Source: Fuerstiella sp.
Lineage (GTDB): Bacteria > Planctomycetota > Planctomycetia > Planctomycetales > Planctomycetaceae
Reading direction: 5' to 3'
Length of the DNA stretch: 64,000 bases
NCBI GenBank assembly: GCA_022843805.1
Contig: JALHMY010000036.1
Location: 1-64,000, forward strand
In this document: in pieces, positions 16,619 through 25,573 of the stretch
Layout of the letters: each line of letters begins with the position of its first letter
How positions within the stretch are numbered: the stretch's first letter is position 1
Made by a program: the position numbers and the translations under genes
The notes under the pieces: model-generated
The model's input: only the letters and a program-made list of their open reading frames with translations
Databases searched by the model: none
Told to the model about the DNA's origin: nothing

Positions 16619-17683
16619 TCAGTTTTCAGAAATCTCGACTGTACAGGCATCCGTCGCTGACGTTCGTCGATGCTTCGGAGGACAATCCGCCAGATCAGCA
16701 ACGGGCTGCCATTTTTCCGAGTTCATTGCCGAATAGGCCGCCTCAATCACCTGAACGGATGCAACGGCATCCCGCGGTGTGATAATGAGTTCTTCAGAAC
16801 CACAGATTGCACCCGCAAAATTTCGAATCTGATTTGCGAACGATGCAACTTTGTCATAGCCCGAACCAAACACCGTCCAGTCCGTCATATCAGCAGTTCG
16901 ATATTTCGATTCTTTCCATCCCACGGTCAGTGTTCCCTGCGATCCATAAACACTGATAAAGTGAGGCTGCACCTTGTTCATACTCCACGAAAGGTCGATG
17001 CTTCCCATCGCACCGCCTGCCGTTCGTGCAAACAGATGAGCCGTGTCTTCTACGGGAAGATTCTGCACTCGACGTCCCTCCACCACTCTTAATTCGGTGA
17101 TGTTCCCGAGCAGGAATCGAAGGATATCCACAGAGTGTGTGCCGTTATCGATCAGAACTCCTCCACCGCTGACTGCAGGTTGCGAATTCCAGCGTTTGGA
17201 CATGTCAACCATGCCGGCAAATGTGTTTTCAAAGAGAATGATTTCTCCCAAAACACCCGACTCAATGATGCTTTTCGCCTTCTGGACGTCAGCAACGAAT
17301 CGAAATTTGGAGCCCATCGTGAACACCACACCATTGCGATCCGCTGCCTCGGCCATTCTCAGCGCTTCCGCCGAAGTGATTGCAAGAGGTTTCTCGCAGA
17401 GCACGTGCACACCCTGATCCATCAGTCGAACACATACTTCCGGATGCGTTGACGGAGGCGTACAGACAATGGCTGCGTCGGGACGTACTGTTTCGATCAT
17501 CCGCTCGACGTCGTCAAAGGAAGGCGAGTTCACGAGACCGGCAACTTCTTCAGCAGCCTGCCCGCGAATATCGGCAACACCCACGACTTTATAGGGCAGT
17601 CCCTGAGCAAATGCCTGAGCATAAGCGCGAGAAATCCCACCGGCACCAATTATCACAAACGTCGGCTGGACAGCTGCAATCAC
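16619..17683 (-). CDS. Gfo/Idh/MocA-family NAD(P)-dependent sugar dehydrogenase
   Basis: A 354-residue protein with an N-terminal Rossmann fold (VIIGAGGISRAYAQAF, about residues 11-26) and the family's catalytic CEKPLA motif (about 94-99), followed by the alpha/beta C-terminal domain. Relatives in glycan clusters (WbpB/WlbA) oxidise C3 of UDP-GlcNAc-uronic acid to the 3-keto form used by the neighbouring aminotransferase; others act on inositols or aminocyclitols. Translation starts at a GTG (17681-17683) with GGAGTA eight bases upstream. It is flanked by terminator-like hairpins on both sides. Family assignment is firm; the substrate is inferred from neighbours. Confidence 0.85.
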   Translation of the reverse strand: MIAAVQPTFVIIGAGGISRAYAQAFAQGLPYKVVGVADIRGQAAEEVAGLVNSPSFDDVERMIETVRPDAAIVCTPPSTHPEVCVRLMDQGVHVLCEKPLAITSAEALRMAEAADRNGVVFTMGSKFRFVADVQKAKSIIESGVLGEIILFENTFAGMVDMSKRWNSQPAVSGGGVLIDNGTHSVDILRFLLGNITELRVVEGRRVQNLPVEDTAHLFARTAGGAMGSIDLSWSMNKVQPHFISVYGSQGTLTVGWKESKYRTADMTDWTVFGSGYDKVASFANQIRNFAGAICGSEELIITPRDAVASVQVIEAAYSAMNSEKWQPVADLADCPPKHRRTSATDACTVEISEN

Positions 17684-17712
17684 TGTTTTCTACTCCCATA
17701 ATCTCAGTTCAT

Positions 17713-17741
17713 AAAAGCCCCGCCCCGAGCAGTTCGGGGCG
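17713..17741 (-). terminator. Rho-independent terminator after the DegT aminotransferase gene
   Basis: On the minus strand, CGCCCCGA (17734-17741) pairs with TCGGGGCG (17721-17728), followed by GGGC and TTTT (17713-17716). It lies just beyond the stop at 17757. Confidence 0.65.
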
Positions 17742-17756
17742 AGGCACCAGGTCTTC

Positions 17757-18992
17757 CTATCGGGCTGCGACCGCTTCAGAGCAACCAGTCAGCGCTGTTA
17801 CTGCCTCACGAATACTGTTCGCGAGGTAATCAATGTGCTCGTCCGTATACTTTTCGTTCCATGGCAGCACCAGGATATGCTCCAGCGCATTCCATGTTCC
17901 CTCAAACCGACTGCGGCTGTAATCAACCGCTTCCGGCCGGGCCAGCGTGAACGGCCAGCGACTGTTTCCGAAAGTGCACTGATCCCGAATGACCTGGCAG
18001 CAGAATGCAGGCTTCTGGATATACCGAGGCGCACACAGAATGCCGGAGTCTCTGAGTGCAGCGCCCAGCGCCACGGTCCCGCCAGGAATGACTGTTTCGT
18101 CGACGCGCAGACAATACTTCCACCAGGTATGGACAGCATCGGCGGCTGCGGTGGGCATGGCAATTCCAGGTGTTCCCTGAAGTCGTGCAGTGAGTGCGTT
18201 CGCAGTTCTCATGCGGGAGGCAACCACACCGTCCAGCTTTTTCAACTGAGCCAGAGCCACCGCTCCCTGGATTTCGCTCATTCGATAGTTTAATGCAATG
18301 AAGTAATGGTCGGGTTTGGCATCGCCATACCCCCATGCCTTATTGATGTACAGGTACATTCGCCGTGCAAGAGCTTCGTCGTTTGTGACGACGATACCGC
18401 CCTCTCCGGTGGTAATATGTTTGCCCTGCTGCAAACTGAAGCATCCGATGCTGCCAATCGTCCCCACATACTGATCGCCACAGGTGGCGAGGAAAGCCTG
18501 CGCACAGTCTTCGATCACCGGAATATTGCGTGATTTCGCCAGTTCCATAATGGCGTTCATCTCGCAGGGATTACCAAACAGGTGCGTTACCACAATCGCG
18601 CGAGTCCGTTCGCTGATGCATGCTGCAATTGTCTTTGCAGTGACATTAAATGTGCAGGGATCGACATCGGCGAAAACAGGGATGGCTCCCTGATAAATGA
18701 TGGGTGTCAGAGCGCCCATATCGGTGATCGACGTCGTAATGATTTCATCGCCTGGCTCCGGATTCAGTGCGGCAATTGCGCAGTGAACCGCGGCCGTTCC
18801 GCTTGAACATGCATACGCGAATCTGGCTCCAAGCTTCGCTGCAAATTCCGTCTCGAGCGTCCGAACGAATGCTCCCTTCGTACTGGTCAGCGTGCCGCTT
18901 TCGAGGCATTGTCGCAGGGCCTCCAGTTCTTCCTGACCAAATGTGCGTCCAGATGCATCCTGATCTGACGGTAAAGCTATTTTCCCCACCAT
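17757..18992 (-). CDS. DegT/DnrJ/EryC1/StrS-family PLP aminotransferase
   Basis: A 411-residue protein with the sugar aminotransferase landmarks: SSGTAAVHCAI (PLP phosphate loop, about residues 64-74), EDCAQAFLA (about 159-167, Asp contacting the PLP ring) and SLQQGKHITTGEGG (about 184-197, with the lysine that forms the Schiff base). It would transfer an amino group from glutamate or glutamine to a keto-sugar, probably the product of the Gfo/Idh enzyme encoded next. The QGKHITTGEGG form resembles StrS-type enzymes as well as WbpE-like ones, so an aminocyclitol substrate is not excluded. ATG 18992 is the first start. It is 73 bases upstream of the Gfo/Idh gene. Confidence 0.87.
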   Translation of the reverse strand: MVGKIALPSDQDASGRTFGQEELEALRQCLESGTLTSTKGAFVRTLETEFAAKLGARFAYACSSGTAAVHCAIAALNPEPGDEIITTSITDMGALTPIIYQGAIPVFADVDPCTFNVTAKTIAACISERTRAIVVTHLFGNPCEMNAIMELAKSRNIPVIEDCAQAFLATCGDQYVGTIGSIGCFSLQQGKHITTGEGGIVVTNDEALARRMYLYINKAWGYGDAKPDHYFIALNYRMSEIQGAVALAQLKKLDGVVASRMRTANALTARLQGTPGIAMPTAAADAVHTWWKYCLRVDETVIPGGTVALGAALRDSGILCAPRYIQKPAFCCQVIRDQCTFGNSRWPFTLARPEAVDYSRSRFEGTWNALEHILVLPWNEKYTDEHIDYLANSIREAVTALTGCSEAVAAR

Positions 18993-19100
18993 TGGCTGTT
19001 CGCTCGCTTTCCTCAGTTAAATACCAGATCGCCTGAACTTTGCTCTTTACTGAGCGGCCCAAAACCAGGTCTTCAGGCTGAGACACTGACCTTACTTCTT

Positions 19101-20960
19101 TCAACCGGCATACCTGCCTGACCCGGAATCCCTGACTCTGAAATGACGTGTGACCTTCTGAAACGCTATGCTGCTCAGCAATCTCATATGACTGGCAATC
19201 GTTTTGAGCGTCTTCATTTTGGATGCGCCAAACAGTCGAACCTCCAGCACAGCCGGATGCTCGGCAATGGGACGGCCATGCAAACAGAGCTGTGCGGCCA
19301 GTTCGGCGGTACCAAGAAATCCGTTCTCGTGCAAAGGCAGATCCAGAATCAATGACTTTCGATAAACCCGAAAACAGCTGGTCCATGTGGCGAGCGACTG
19401 TCGCAGCAGTACCCGGTACATCACAGAAAGACCATGCGACAGTGTCAGCCTCCAGCGGGGCACGTTGCGAACACCGCCTTTTCGATGATAGGGAGACGCT
19501 GTTACCATCGCGACACCAGGTTTGAGCATCGGCAGCATCTGCTCAAGTTCGTGCGGGTCGTAAGAACAATCGCAGTCGATGGAGCATACGATTTCTGTCT
19601 CTGCTGCTTTCATACCTGTAAGGATTGCAGCAGAGACTCCCAGATTCCGTTCATGGTGAATAATTCGAAATCGCGGCTCGCTCCCGAAAATCTGCTTCAG
19701 CAGTTCACGAGTGTTGTCACGACTGCAGTCATCCACGAAAATGATATTCAGTTCGTAGCTGCCGGAAAGCGAATCTGCAAGATGACTGAGCGTGCGGCTG
19801 AGATACGGTAAACTTCCCTCTTCGTTGAAACAGGGAATGATCAGGGTAACGCTCGTGGTCGTTCTCGGTCGCCGATAAAGGTCGCCGGAATCCTGCTGAC
19901 CGTTGTTCTGAGACCGACGCTGTAAGCTGGCAGACACGCCGGTCATCGGACTCGCGGTGTCTCGTTCGTCCTGAGAAATGATTCGCGGTATTTCTGAGTT
20001 CCGATGCATAATCGGACGAGATTCAGCCAACTGCAGCGGCCTGAGTGGACTACCCGGCAGCGCTGAGTGATCCATCACTGAAACGAACTTCCACATTCTC
20101 AGATATTCAGGCAGCAGCCAGCGATACTTTCCCAGATTGCGGTAATGCCGAATATGTGCCAGTCTGCTGATCGCACTCAGCTGGGGTTGCTCGGAATCCA
20201 TCTCCCAGCTTTGAAAGTACATCACGAATGGCGATCGCATTGTTTGCACCCAATGTGAAACGGCTGAGCGCATCAGTGCATTGGGTAACTGTCGCTGATA
20301 ATTGCCACCAGCAATCGGAAACCAGTTTCCGCAAACAGAAATTGTTGAGGGTGGAATCTCCAGAAGTTCTCCTGCTCGCAGATGATTCACATGAATTACC
20401 CGACGTTCAGGATTATTTCGGAAGTCACGATGTCTCGGCATCAGGCTTGAGTCATAGAGGTAGCCGGCCTCACGCACGTCCTCAAGAAAATTCAGCGTGC
20501 TGCTTCTGAGCCAGCCATCGGAAAGTCGAAAACCGCGGATGGCAGTTCCAGTAACATCCTCAAGCAGCAATCGTGAACGTTTCAGATCTTCGAAGCGCTC
20601 ATGACGTTCCAGCTGCAACAGAGGCTGATGCAGGTATCCCCGGCTGGCAACTTCATGGCCCGAATCACTGATCAGGCGTATGAGTTCCGGATACTTCTCA
20701 GCAATCCAGCCCAGAACAAAAAACGTGGCCGTCGTCCGGTTCTCGGACAACACCGCCAGAGTTTCTTCCACACTGCTCTGAAGCCGCGAATCGAATCGAT
20801 ACCAGTTTCTGGAATCAATAAAGCGATGAAAGACGCCTGCCTGAAAGTACTCTTCCACATTAATAGTCAGAATCTGCGTTGTGCAGGGGTCAGCCGGACC
20901 GTTGCTGTCGTTGCCAGCAGACGACTGATTTGATAGCAGGAGATTCTTCAGTATCGGCAT
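19101..20960 (-). CDS. Degenerate polysaccharide deacetylase fused to family 2 glycosyltransferase
   Basis: A 619-residue fusion. Residues about 28-300 are a NodB-type domain of the group linked to exopolysaccharide clusters (NVEEYFQ, TFFVLGWIAEKYPELI, LLLEDVTG). Key positions are changed: the catalytic Asp box reads NVEEYF instead of DVEDYF, the metal box GYxxH keeps its second His but has R in SRGYLH where SHG is expected, RGFRLSDGW replaces R-x-P-S-F, and SWEMDSEQP has Q before it where the family has H-P-W-E. Residues about 370-600 are a GT2 domain with LIIPCFNEEGSLP, FVDDCSRDN and SIDCDCSYDP (the D-x-D site). The GT half looks active, while the deacetylase half may be structural. It is probably the first gene of the cluster, preceded by 294 bases without a gene. 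Confidence 0.82.
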   Translation of the reverse strand: MPILKNLLLSNQSSAGNDSNGPADPCTTQILTINVEEYFQAGVFHRFIDSRNWYRFDSRLQSSVEETLAVLSENRTTATFFVLGWIAEKYPELIRLISDSGHEVASRGYLHQPLLQLERHERFEDLKRSRLLLEDVTGTAIRGFRLSDGWLRSSTLNFLEDVREAGYLYDSSLMPRHRDFRNNPERRVIHVNHLRAGELLEIPPSTISVCGNWFPIAGGNYQRQLPNALMRSAVSHWVQTMRSPFVMYFQSWEMDSEQPQLSAISRLAHIRHYRNLGKYRWLLPEYLRMWKFVSVMDHSALPGSPLRPLQLAESRPIMHRNSEIPRIISQDERDTASPMTGVSASLQRRSQNNGQQDSGDLYRRPRTTTSVTLIIPCFNEEGSLPYLSRTLSHLADSLSGSYELNIIFVDDCSRDNTRELLKQIFGSEPRFRIIHHERNLGVSAAILTGMKAAETEIVCSIDCDCSYDPHELEQMLPMLKPGVAMVTASPYHRKGGVRNVPRWRLTLSHGLSVMYRVLLRQSLATWTSCFRVYRKSLILDLPLHENGFLGTAELAAQLCLHGRPIAEHPAVLEVRLFGASKMKTLKTIASHMRLLSSIAFQKVTRHFRVRDSGSGRYAG

Positions 20961-21254
20961 GAGAGAGCAGCTGGCAGACGATTGAAGTGAGGCAAACAGG
21001 CAAGGACAAAGCCATGCCCGAGTGAACAGCGGTTTTTGTTGATGAAAAAGTCAGGCTGTATTGATGGGAAAACGATGCACGGTCGTTGTTTCCCGCAGTG
21101 AACTCTAGTTCTCGAAACACCACGTGTGCCGTTGATTTTCGGCCTCAGATGCCGTTTCCTGTGTTCCAGTCCGGCATCATTGCACGTGTTGTAGCGATCG
21201 AATCAGGTATCAGGCCGCATTGAAAAAAATCGATTACTGTCGATGAACTAACGC

Positions 21255-23501
21255 TCACTGACCCGCGAATTCGGTTCTCCGGTCAGGATTGAAGGCCTGC
21301 TCAATGCGTTCTCTGACCCATCTGCGTACAGAATGACAGAAGTATTGTCCGACTGACTCTGATGGAAGACCAAATGAGACAGCGCCTCGCTCTCCGCAGC
21401 GCAGCCCAACAGCGTCCGCCTCTGACAATGAGATTACCCCGTCGAAACGATGTTCGGTCAGCAACAGTCCATGCGTTGTCCCAGGTTTCGCGTTTTCCGA
21501 CGGTATGACTTCAAGAGGGCCGCCACTGGCCGCGGACATTGCCGGGTGAACAAGTTTTCGAGTCGCGGCCGGGCTGATTCGCATCAACTGTCCGCGAATC
21601 GGGGTCCTCGTACCAACCCGCACGTTCAGGAAATCATTGTGACATCGCAGGGCAGTATCAAGCTCCTTCGCGCCAATCGATAGTCGAAACTCTTTTTGCT
21701 TCTCCGAACCAATCGTAAGGATCTCCTCTCCGGCTTCAATATACCTCCCGAGGATAAAGTTCAGCTGTCTGCCGATCACTTGTCCGGACACCTGTGCATA
21801 GATCGAGAGTTTTCCCTGCTGTGCTTCCGAATCCATCAACCTGATGCGAAGTGAAGCGAGTTTCGATCGAGCGATACTGATGGTGCCTGAATCATTTTCT
21901 CGAACCGCTTTTTGCAGCCGAATTTCTTCTTCACGGCAGATCTCATACAGGTTCAGATACTCCGTGACAATGTCAGGATTCTTCAGTTCAGCCAGCAGAT
22001 CACCTGCTCTGACAGTCTGTCCATCGCTGACATGGATGGCTGCCACGAAACCGGGGACTGCTGCACGAACAACTTCCGCACTGGAGTAATCCACGATTCC
22101 GGGAGCGGTAATCATGACAGGCGCTGGCGCTGCGAAAACCAGCAGGCCCGCCGAAGTTATCACGGTCGAAATCAGCAAAAGACCACGCACAAACTGAAGC
22201 CGAGAGTATTTCCAGACCTCCACGCAGCTTTTGCCAGTTGCGTACAATGGTCTTCCAATCCAGATAATGATCCCAACGATGGTCAGGGCAATTCCGGCTC
22301 CGTGATAGAATGCGGAGGCCGCAATCAGAATTGAACTGCAAACCAAACCTCGCCAGATCACTGTCAGAATGCCGTAAGTGAAAAGAATGTGATGTTGCAC
22401 ACCCGTCGCAGAGAGGCGGACGCTATTGCCTCCGATTATCCAGCGGCGCAACGTGTCGTTCACCGCCGTCATGGAATCACCCGATAAATTCGGAATGTTC
22501 AGCAGGTCGGAAAGCATGTAATACCCGTCAAATCGCATCAGTGGATTCAGGTTAAACAACATGGTGGACAAACTGGCCATGACAATCACGTTGTGGAGAA
22601 GGTGGGCATAGTTTGCAGAGTCGCACTGACACCAAACCACAGCCGCCACCGCTGCCGCAAGCAGTTCAACGTAAATCCCGGCAGCAGCCGTATGCAGTCG
22701 CTGTCCTCGTGAACGAAACGACCAGCATGATGTCGCATCGACCCAGGGCAGCGGCGCAAAAAATGCCAGCACAATTCCCATTCTTCTGACGCTGCCGCCA
22801 TAACGCACACAGACGAGCCCATGTGCTGTTTCGTGAAGTGCCTTCAGCCCAATCCAGGCAATAAACAACCACAACCAGTTGTTGGGTGAAAAGACTGTTT
22901 CAGAAGCCTTCCAAAACCTCGTCCAGTCATTGCGAATCATTATTCCGGCAGAAAGCATGAGCATCAGCCCGGCAACCGTGGCGGAAAAAGAAAACATCCA
23001 GCCCGTGTATGGCAGCATCGCTCTCAAAAAACGGTCAGGACTTGCGACAGGAATCATGATCCACAGCGGATTGAACGAACGGCTGCTGTCTGCTGACTGA
23101 GTGGCAACTGATAAAGATTTACAGACGTCCGTCCCCTGTGCTCCGGCATCAGCGATATTTGCCAGCTTCTTATCCAGCAGCCACGAGTAAACAATCAGAG
23201 CCTTTTCCTGACTTAATGCATCAGAGCCACTCACCTGCGCAGCAATTGCCAGTGCCTCAGCAAATGAAGTGTCTCCATTGAGAAGTGAAATAAAGGTATA
23301 TTCGGCGTATCCCACTCGATAGAACGCCGACGTACCCGGCACTTCGATATGATAAAATGTCTCTCTTCCATACTGTTGCGGAATGAATCGCAGGTCGGAT
23401 CGCAGCTTCATTCGCGTACGAGTCAGCTCAATCGTTGAATTGTCGATCGGACACTGCATTTCAACACCAGGACTGGGATCGAAGATAACACCAGGTTGCA
23501 A
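21255..23501 (-). CDS. PqqD-like / M50 metalloprotease / HlyD adaptor fusion (first copy)
   Basis: A 748-residue inner-membrane protein. Residues about 30-130 resemble the PqqD-like leader domain (RSDLRFIPQQYG, then a winged-helix-like segment). Residues about 155-460 are a polytopic M50/site-2-protease module with the zinc motif HETAHG (about 222-227) and a second ligand motif NPLMRFDGYY (about 317-326). Residues about 470-690 are an HlyD-type adaptor: a lipoyl-like half (VPGFVAAIHVSDGQTVRAGD), a coiled hairpin and the second lipoyl half (YAQVSGQVIG). The architecture matches proteins annotated as peptide zinc metalloprotease / efflux adaptors. It is third in an operon with a GAF-HlyD and an HlyD protein and paralogous to 54639-56837. 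The frame opens at a TTG; the ATG at 23459 is an alternative start. Confidence 0.8.
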   Translation of the reverse strand: MQPGVIFDPSPGVEMQCPIDNSTIELTRTRMKLRSDLRFIPQQYGRETFYHIEVPGTSAFYRVGYAEYTFISLLNGDTSFAEALAIAAQVSGSDALSQEKALIVYSWLLDKKLANIADAGAQGTDVCKSLSVATQSADSSRSFNPLWIMIPVASPDRFLRAMLPYTGWMFSFSATVAGLMLMLSAGIMIRNDWTRFWKASETVFSPNNWLWLFIAWIGLKALHETAHGLVCVRYGGSVRRMGIVLAFFAPLPWVDATSCWSFRSRGQRLHTAAAGIYVELLAAAVAAVVWCQCDSANYAHLLHNVIVMASLSTMLFNLNPLMRFDGYYMLSDLLNIPNLSGDSMTAVNDTLRRWIIGGNSVRLSATGVQHHILFTYGILTVIWRGLVCSSILIAASAFYHGAGIALTIVGIIIWIGRPLYATGKSCVEVWKYSRLQFVRGLLLISTVITSAGLLVFAAPAPVMITAPGIVDYSSAEVVRAAVPGFVAAIHVSDGQTVRAGDLLAELKNPDIVTEYLNLYEICREEEIRLQKAVRENDSGTISIARSKLASLRIRLMDSEAQQGKLSIYAQVSGQVIGRQLNFILGRYIEAGEEILTIGSEKQKEFRLSIGAKELDTALRCHNDFLNVRVGTRTPIRGQLMRISPAATRKLVHPAMSAASGGPLEVIPSENAKPGTTHGLLLTEHRFDGVISLSEADAVGLRCGERGAVSFGLPSESVGQYFCHSVRRWVRERIEQAFNPDRRTEFAGQ

Positions 23502-23570
23502 TTCGGAACTTTTACCGTTCAGGCCGGGATGTCCTGTTTCGCTGGTTCAGAGCAAACCCGAAATTTCAGA

Positions 23571-25559
23571 TCACCATCCCATCCAGCCCATCAGATGTGC
23601 GATCGGCTTGTGAAACAGATTCCAGCCCACCGAATGGCGATCTGACTCAATTCTGATCTGTGCTCGCATGCCGGGTCTCAGCTGCTGGCTCGGATTCATT
23701 AACTCAGCTTCTGCTACAAATACGTTTTCGTTATCTCGCAGCTCTGCGCGAGGATGAATTCTGCGAATCGTTGAATACAGAATCTGCTCGGGAGCAGAAT
23801 CCGGCTGCATGCTGATCACCATGCCCGGTCGGATGTGGCGAACTTCCACTTCCGGAACAGCGATTTCGACGCTCATGCGATCCAGCAGCGCCACCTCAAA
23901 GAGTGTCTGACCGGTTTTTAGTGGAACCCCCTCAGACTCCTTCAGGTCACCACTAACGACTATCCCATTGACGGGGCTGCGAATCTCCAGACTGAGGTCA
24001 CGATGCTGAAGCAATTCCGTACGATTCTGCAGACGCTGAATTTCATGCGCGGAAATTGCAGCACTGCCGAATTCATGAGTGCTCAATTGTGTATTCCGCT
24101 CTTTCATTGCCTTATGTAAATCGGCCTGTATGCCAGCAAGCTCCCATTGCACTTCCCGACCATCCATGACGGCCAGCAGCTGATCACTCTGAACCAGATC
24201 ACCCGGCTCCACCAGACTCTTCTGAAGCGGTCCGGAGAACGGTGCGGCGATGTAGCGACGCTCAACCGGCTGTAGCTCTCCCGAACAGTGAATTCTGTAA
24301 GGCATGGGCACAAACAGACAAAGTGCTGTCGAAATCCCGGTCAGCAGTATGGCCTTCAGCTTCTGCCTGCTGAAGATGCGTCTTATCTGAAGAAGCCGAA
24401 CGAGCCACTGCCCCTGCTGCAAACGCACAGTCAGGTCAAGACTTGCACTGATTGCAGGAGCTGCAGCATTCAGAAATCTGAGTGCTCTGACACGATTTCC
24501 TTCAGACTTCGCAGTGGCAACTCCGGATGAGGAGTCATGATCGCCGTCGCTGTCAAACTCGGCGAGAATGGCACCACACCAAAGACCAGTTGAAGTCAGC
24601 ATGGGAACTGTTACAAGTGTTTTGGTTTGTAAATGTGTTGCCAGTTGCTGATGTGCGAGCAGAGAATGACGATTCTGAAGAGATTGACAGGGCCAGATGG
24701 CACCGGCAGATCTGACCAGCGACTCAGTTAAAGCGGCTTCGATCAGTCGACATTGTTCCGTGCGGCTGTCGAACTGATCCTGCCCGGAGATTGCCATCAC
24801 CCGCAGATTTGCCCCACTGGAATCACAGAGTCCCACACATACACGAGATGCAGTAAGAATTTCCAGCAGAGAATCTGCCAGGCCGCGGCAGGCATCCCGC
24901 GCATTTCCTGCATGGCTGACCCGTCCGGTCAGTTCGATCATTGCGGCAACGTCATTTGCATCGTTCGCGGCTGCTGCCGCAGAACGGCTGATCAACCAGC
25001 ACTCGACCTGTGAAGCCGTCAGTTTCAACAACAACGCTGGGTGAGAATCGCCGGCGAGTGGCTCGCCTGATTCAATGATGGCGACCAGACACGCATGCTG
25101 CGGAGTTCCCGGGTACCATCCGGTTCTGAAAGGTACTGTCAGAATTTGCAATCGATCGCTGCCAGTAACCCTGCTGATCTGGTGTGACTTTTTCTCCGAT
25201 GCCTCTGCGGCCGTATCGAGAATCTGCTTTCGGACGGCGACTGAAATTCCGTCAGCCGGAGAAAAGAGGCCCCGCAGTTCCGCCTCCTGTCCAATTCGAT
25301 CCCCTGCAGGTGAATACCATGCGGCAAACACACAATTCAGATGACGGTGAATGTCAGCGCCCAGCGCTAGCTGCATTTCCGCAATCGTGGTGCTTTTCCC
25401 GATGGCGGACCAGAGTTCTGCACCGTCCTGCGTTTCAGACACTCGTGGTGCTGAATCCGACTCTTTTAAGGGACAGGCTTTCTCGCGCGAACGGGGTTCG
25501 AGCCACGGTGGGTACGAACCATGAAGTGAATTTTCTTCCGAAATCGCTGCATCGCTCAT
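23571..25559 (-). CDS. GAF-like sensor domain fused to HlyD adaptor (first copy)
   Basis: A 662-residue protein with one membrane span. Residues about 55-190 are less conserved; about 215-385 form a GAF-like domain (RDACRGLADSLLEILTASR, LVTVPMLTSTGLWCGAILAEF). A single transmembrane helix at about 398-420 (AILLTGISTALCLFVPMPY) is followed by an HlyD-type periplasmic part: first lipoyl half with FSGPLQKSLVEPGDLVQSDQ, a short coiled segment, second half SPVNGIVVSGDL, then a beta-barrel. A cytosolic GAF-type sensor on an export adaptor is unusual. It starts at ATG 25559, 14 bases after the HlyD gene, and is followed after 69 bases by the M50-HlyD gene. Paralog: 58024-59910. Ligand and cargo are unknown. 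Confidence 0.78.
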   Translation of the reverse strand: MSDAAISEENSLHGSYPPWLEPRSREKACPLKESDSAPRVSETQDGAELWSAIGKSTTIAEMQLALGADIHRHLNCVFAAWYSPAGDRIGQEAELRGLFSPADGISVAVRKQILDTAAEASEKKSHQISRVTGSDRLQILTVPFRTGWYPGTPQHACLVAIIESGEPLAGDSHPALLLKLTASQVECWLISRSAAAAANDANDVAAMIELTGRVSHAGNARDACRGLADSLLEILTASRVCVGLCDSSGANLRVMAISGQDQFDSRTEQCRLIEAALTESLVRSAGAIWPCQSLQNRHSLLAHQQLATHLQTKTLVTVPMLTSTGLWCGAILAEFDSDGDHDSSSGVATAKSEGNRVRALRFLNAAAPAISASLDLTVRLQQGQWLVRLLQIRRIFSRQKLKAILLTGISTALCLFVPMPYRIHCSGELQPVERRYIAAPFSGPLQKSLVEPGDLVQSDQLLAVMDGREVQWELAGIQADLHKAMKERNTQLSTHEFGSAAISAHEIQRLQNRTELLQHRDLSLEIRSPVNGIVVSGDLKESEGVPLKTGQTLFEVALLDRMSVEIAVPEVEVRHIRPGMVISMQPDSAPEQILYSTIRRIHPRAELRDNENVFVAEAELMNPSQQLRPGMRAQIRIESDRHSVGWNLFHKPIAHLMGWMGW

Positions 25560-25573
25560 GGTGTGAAACTTCG

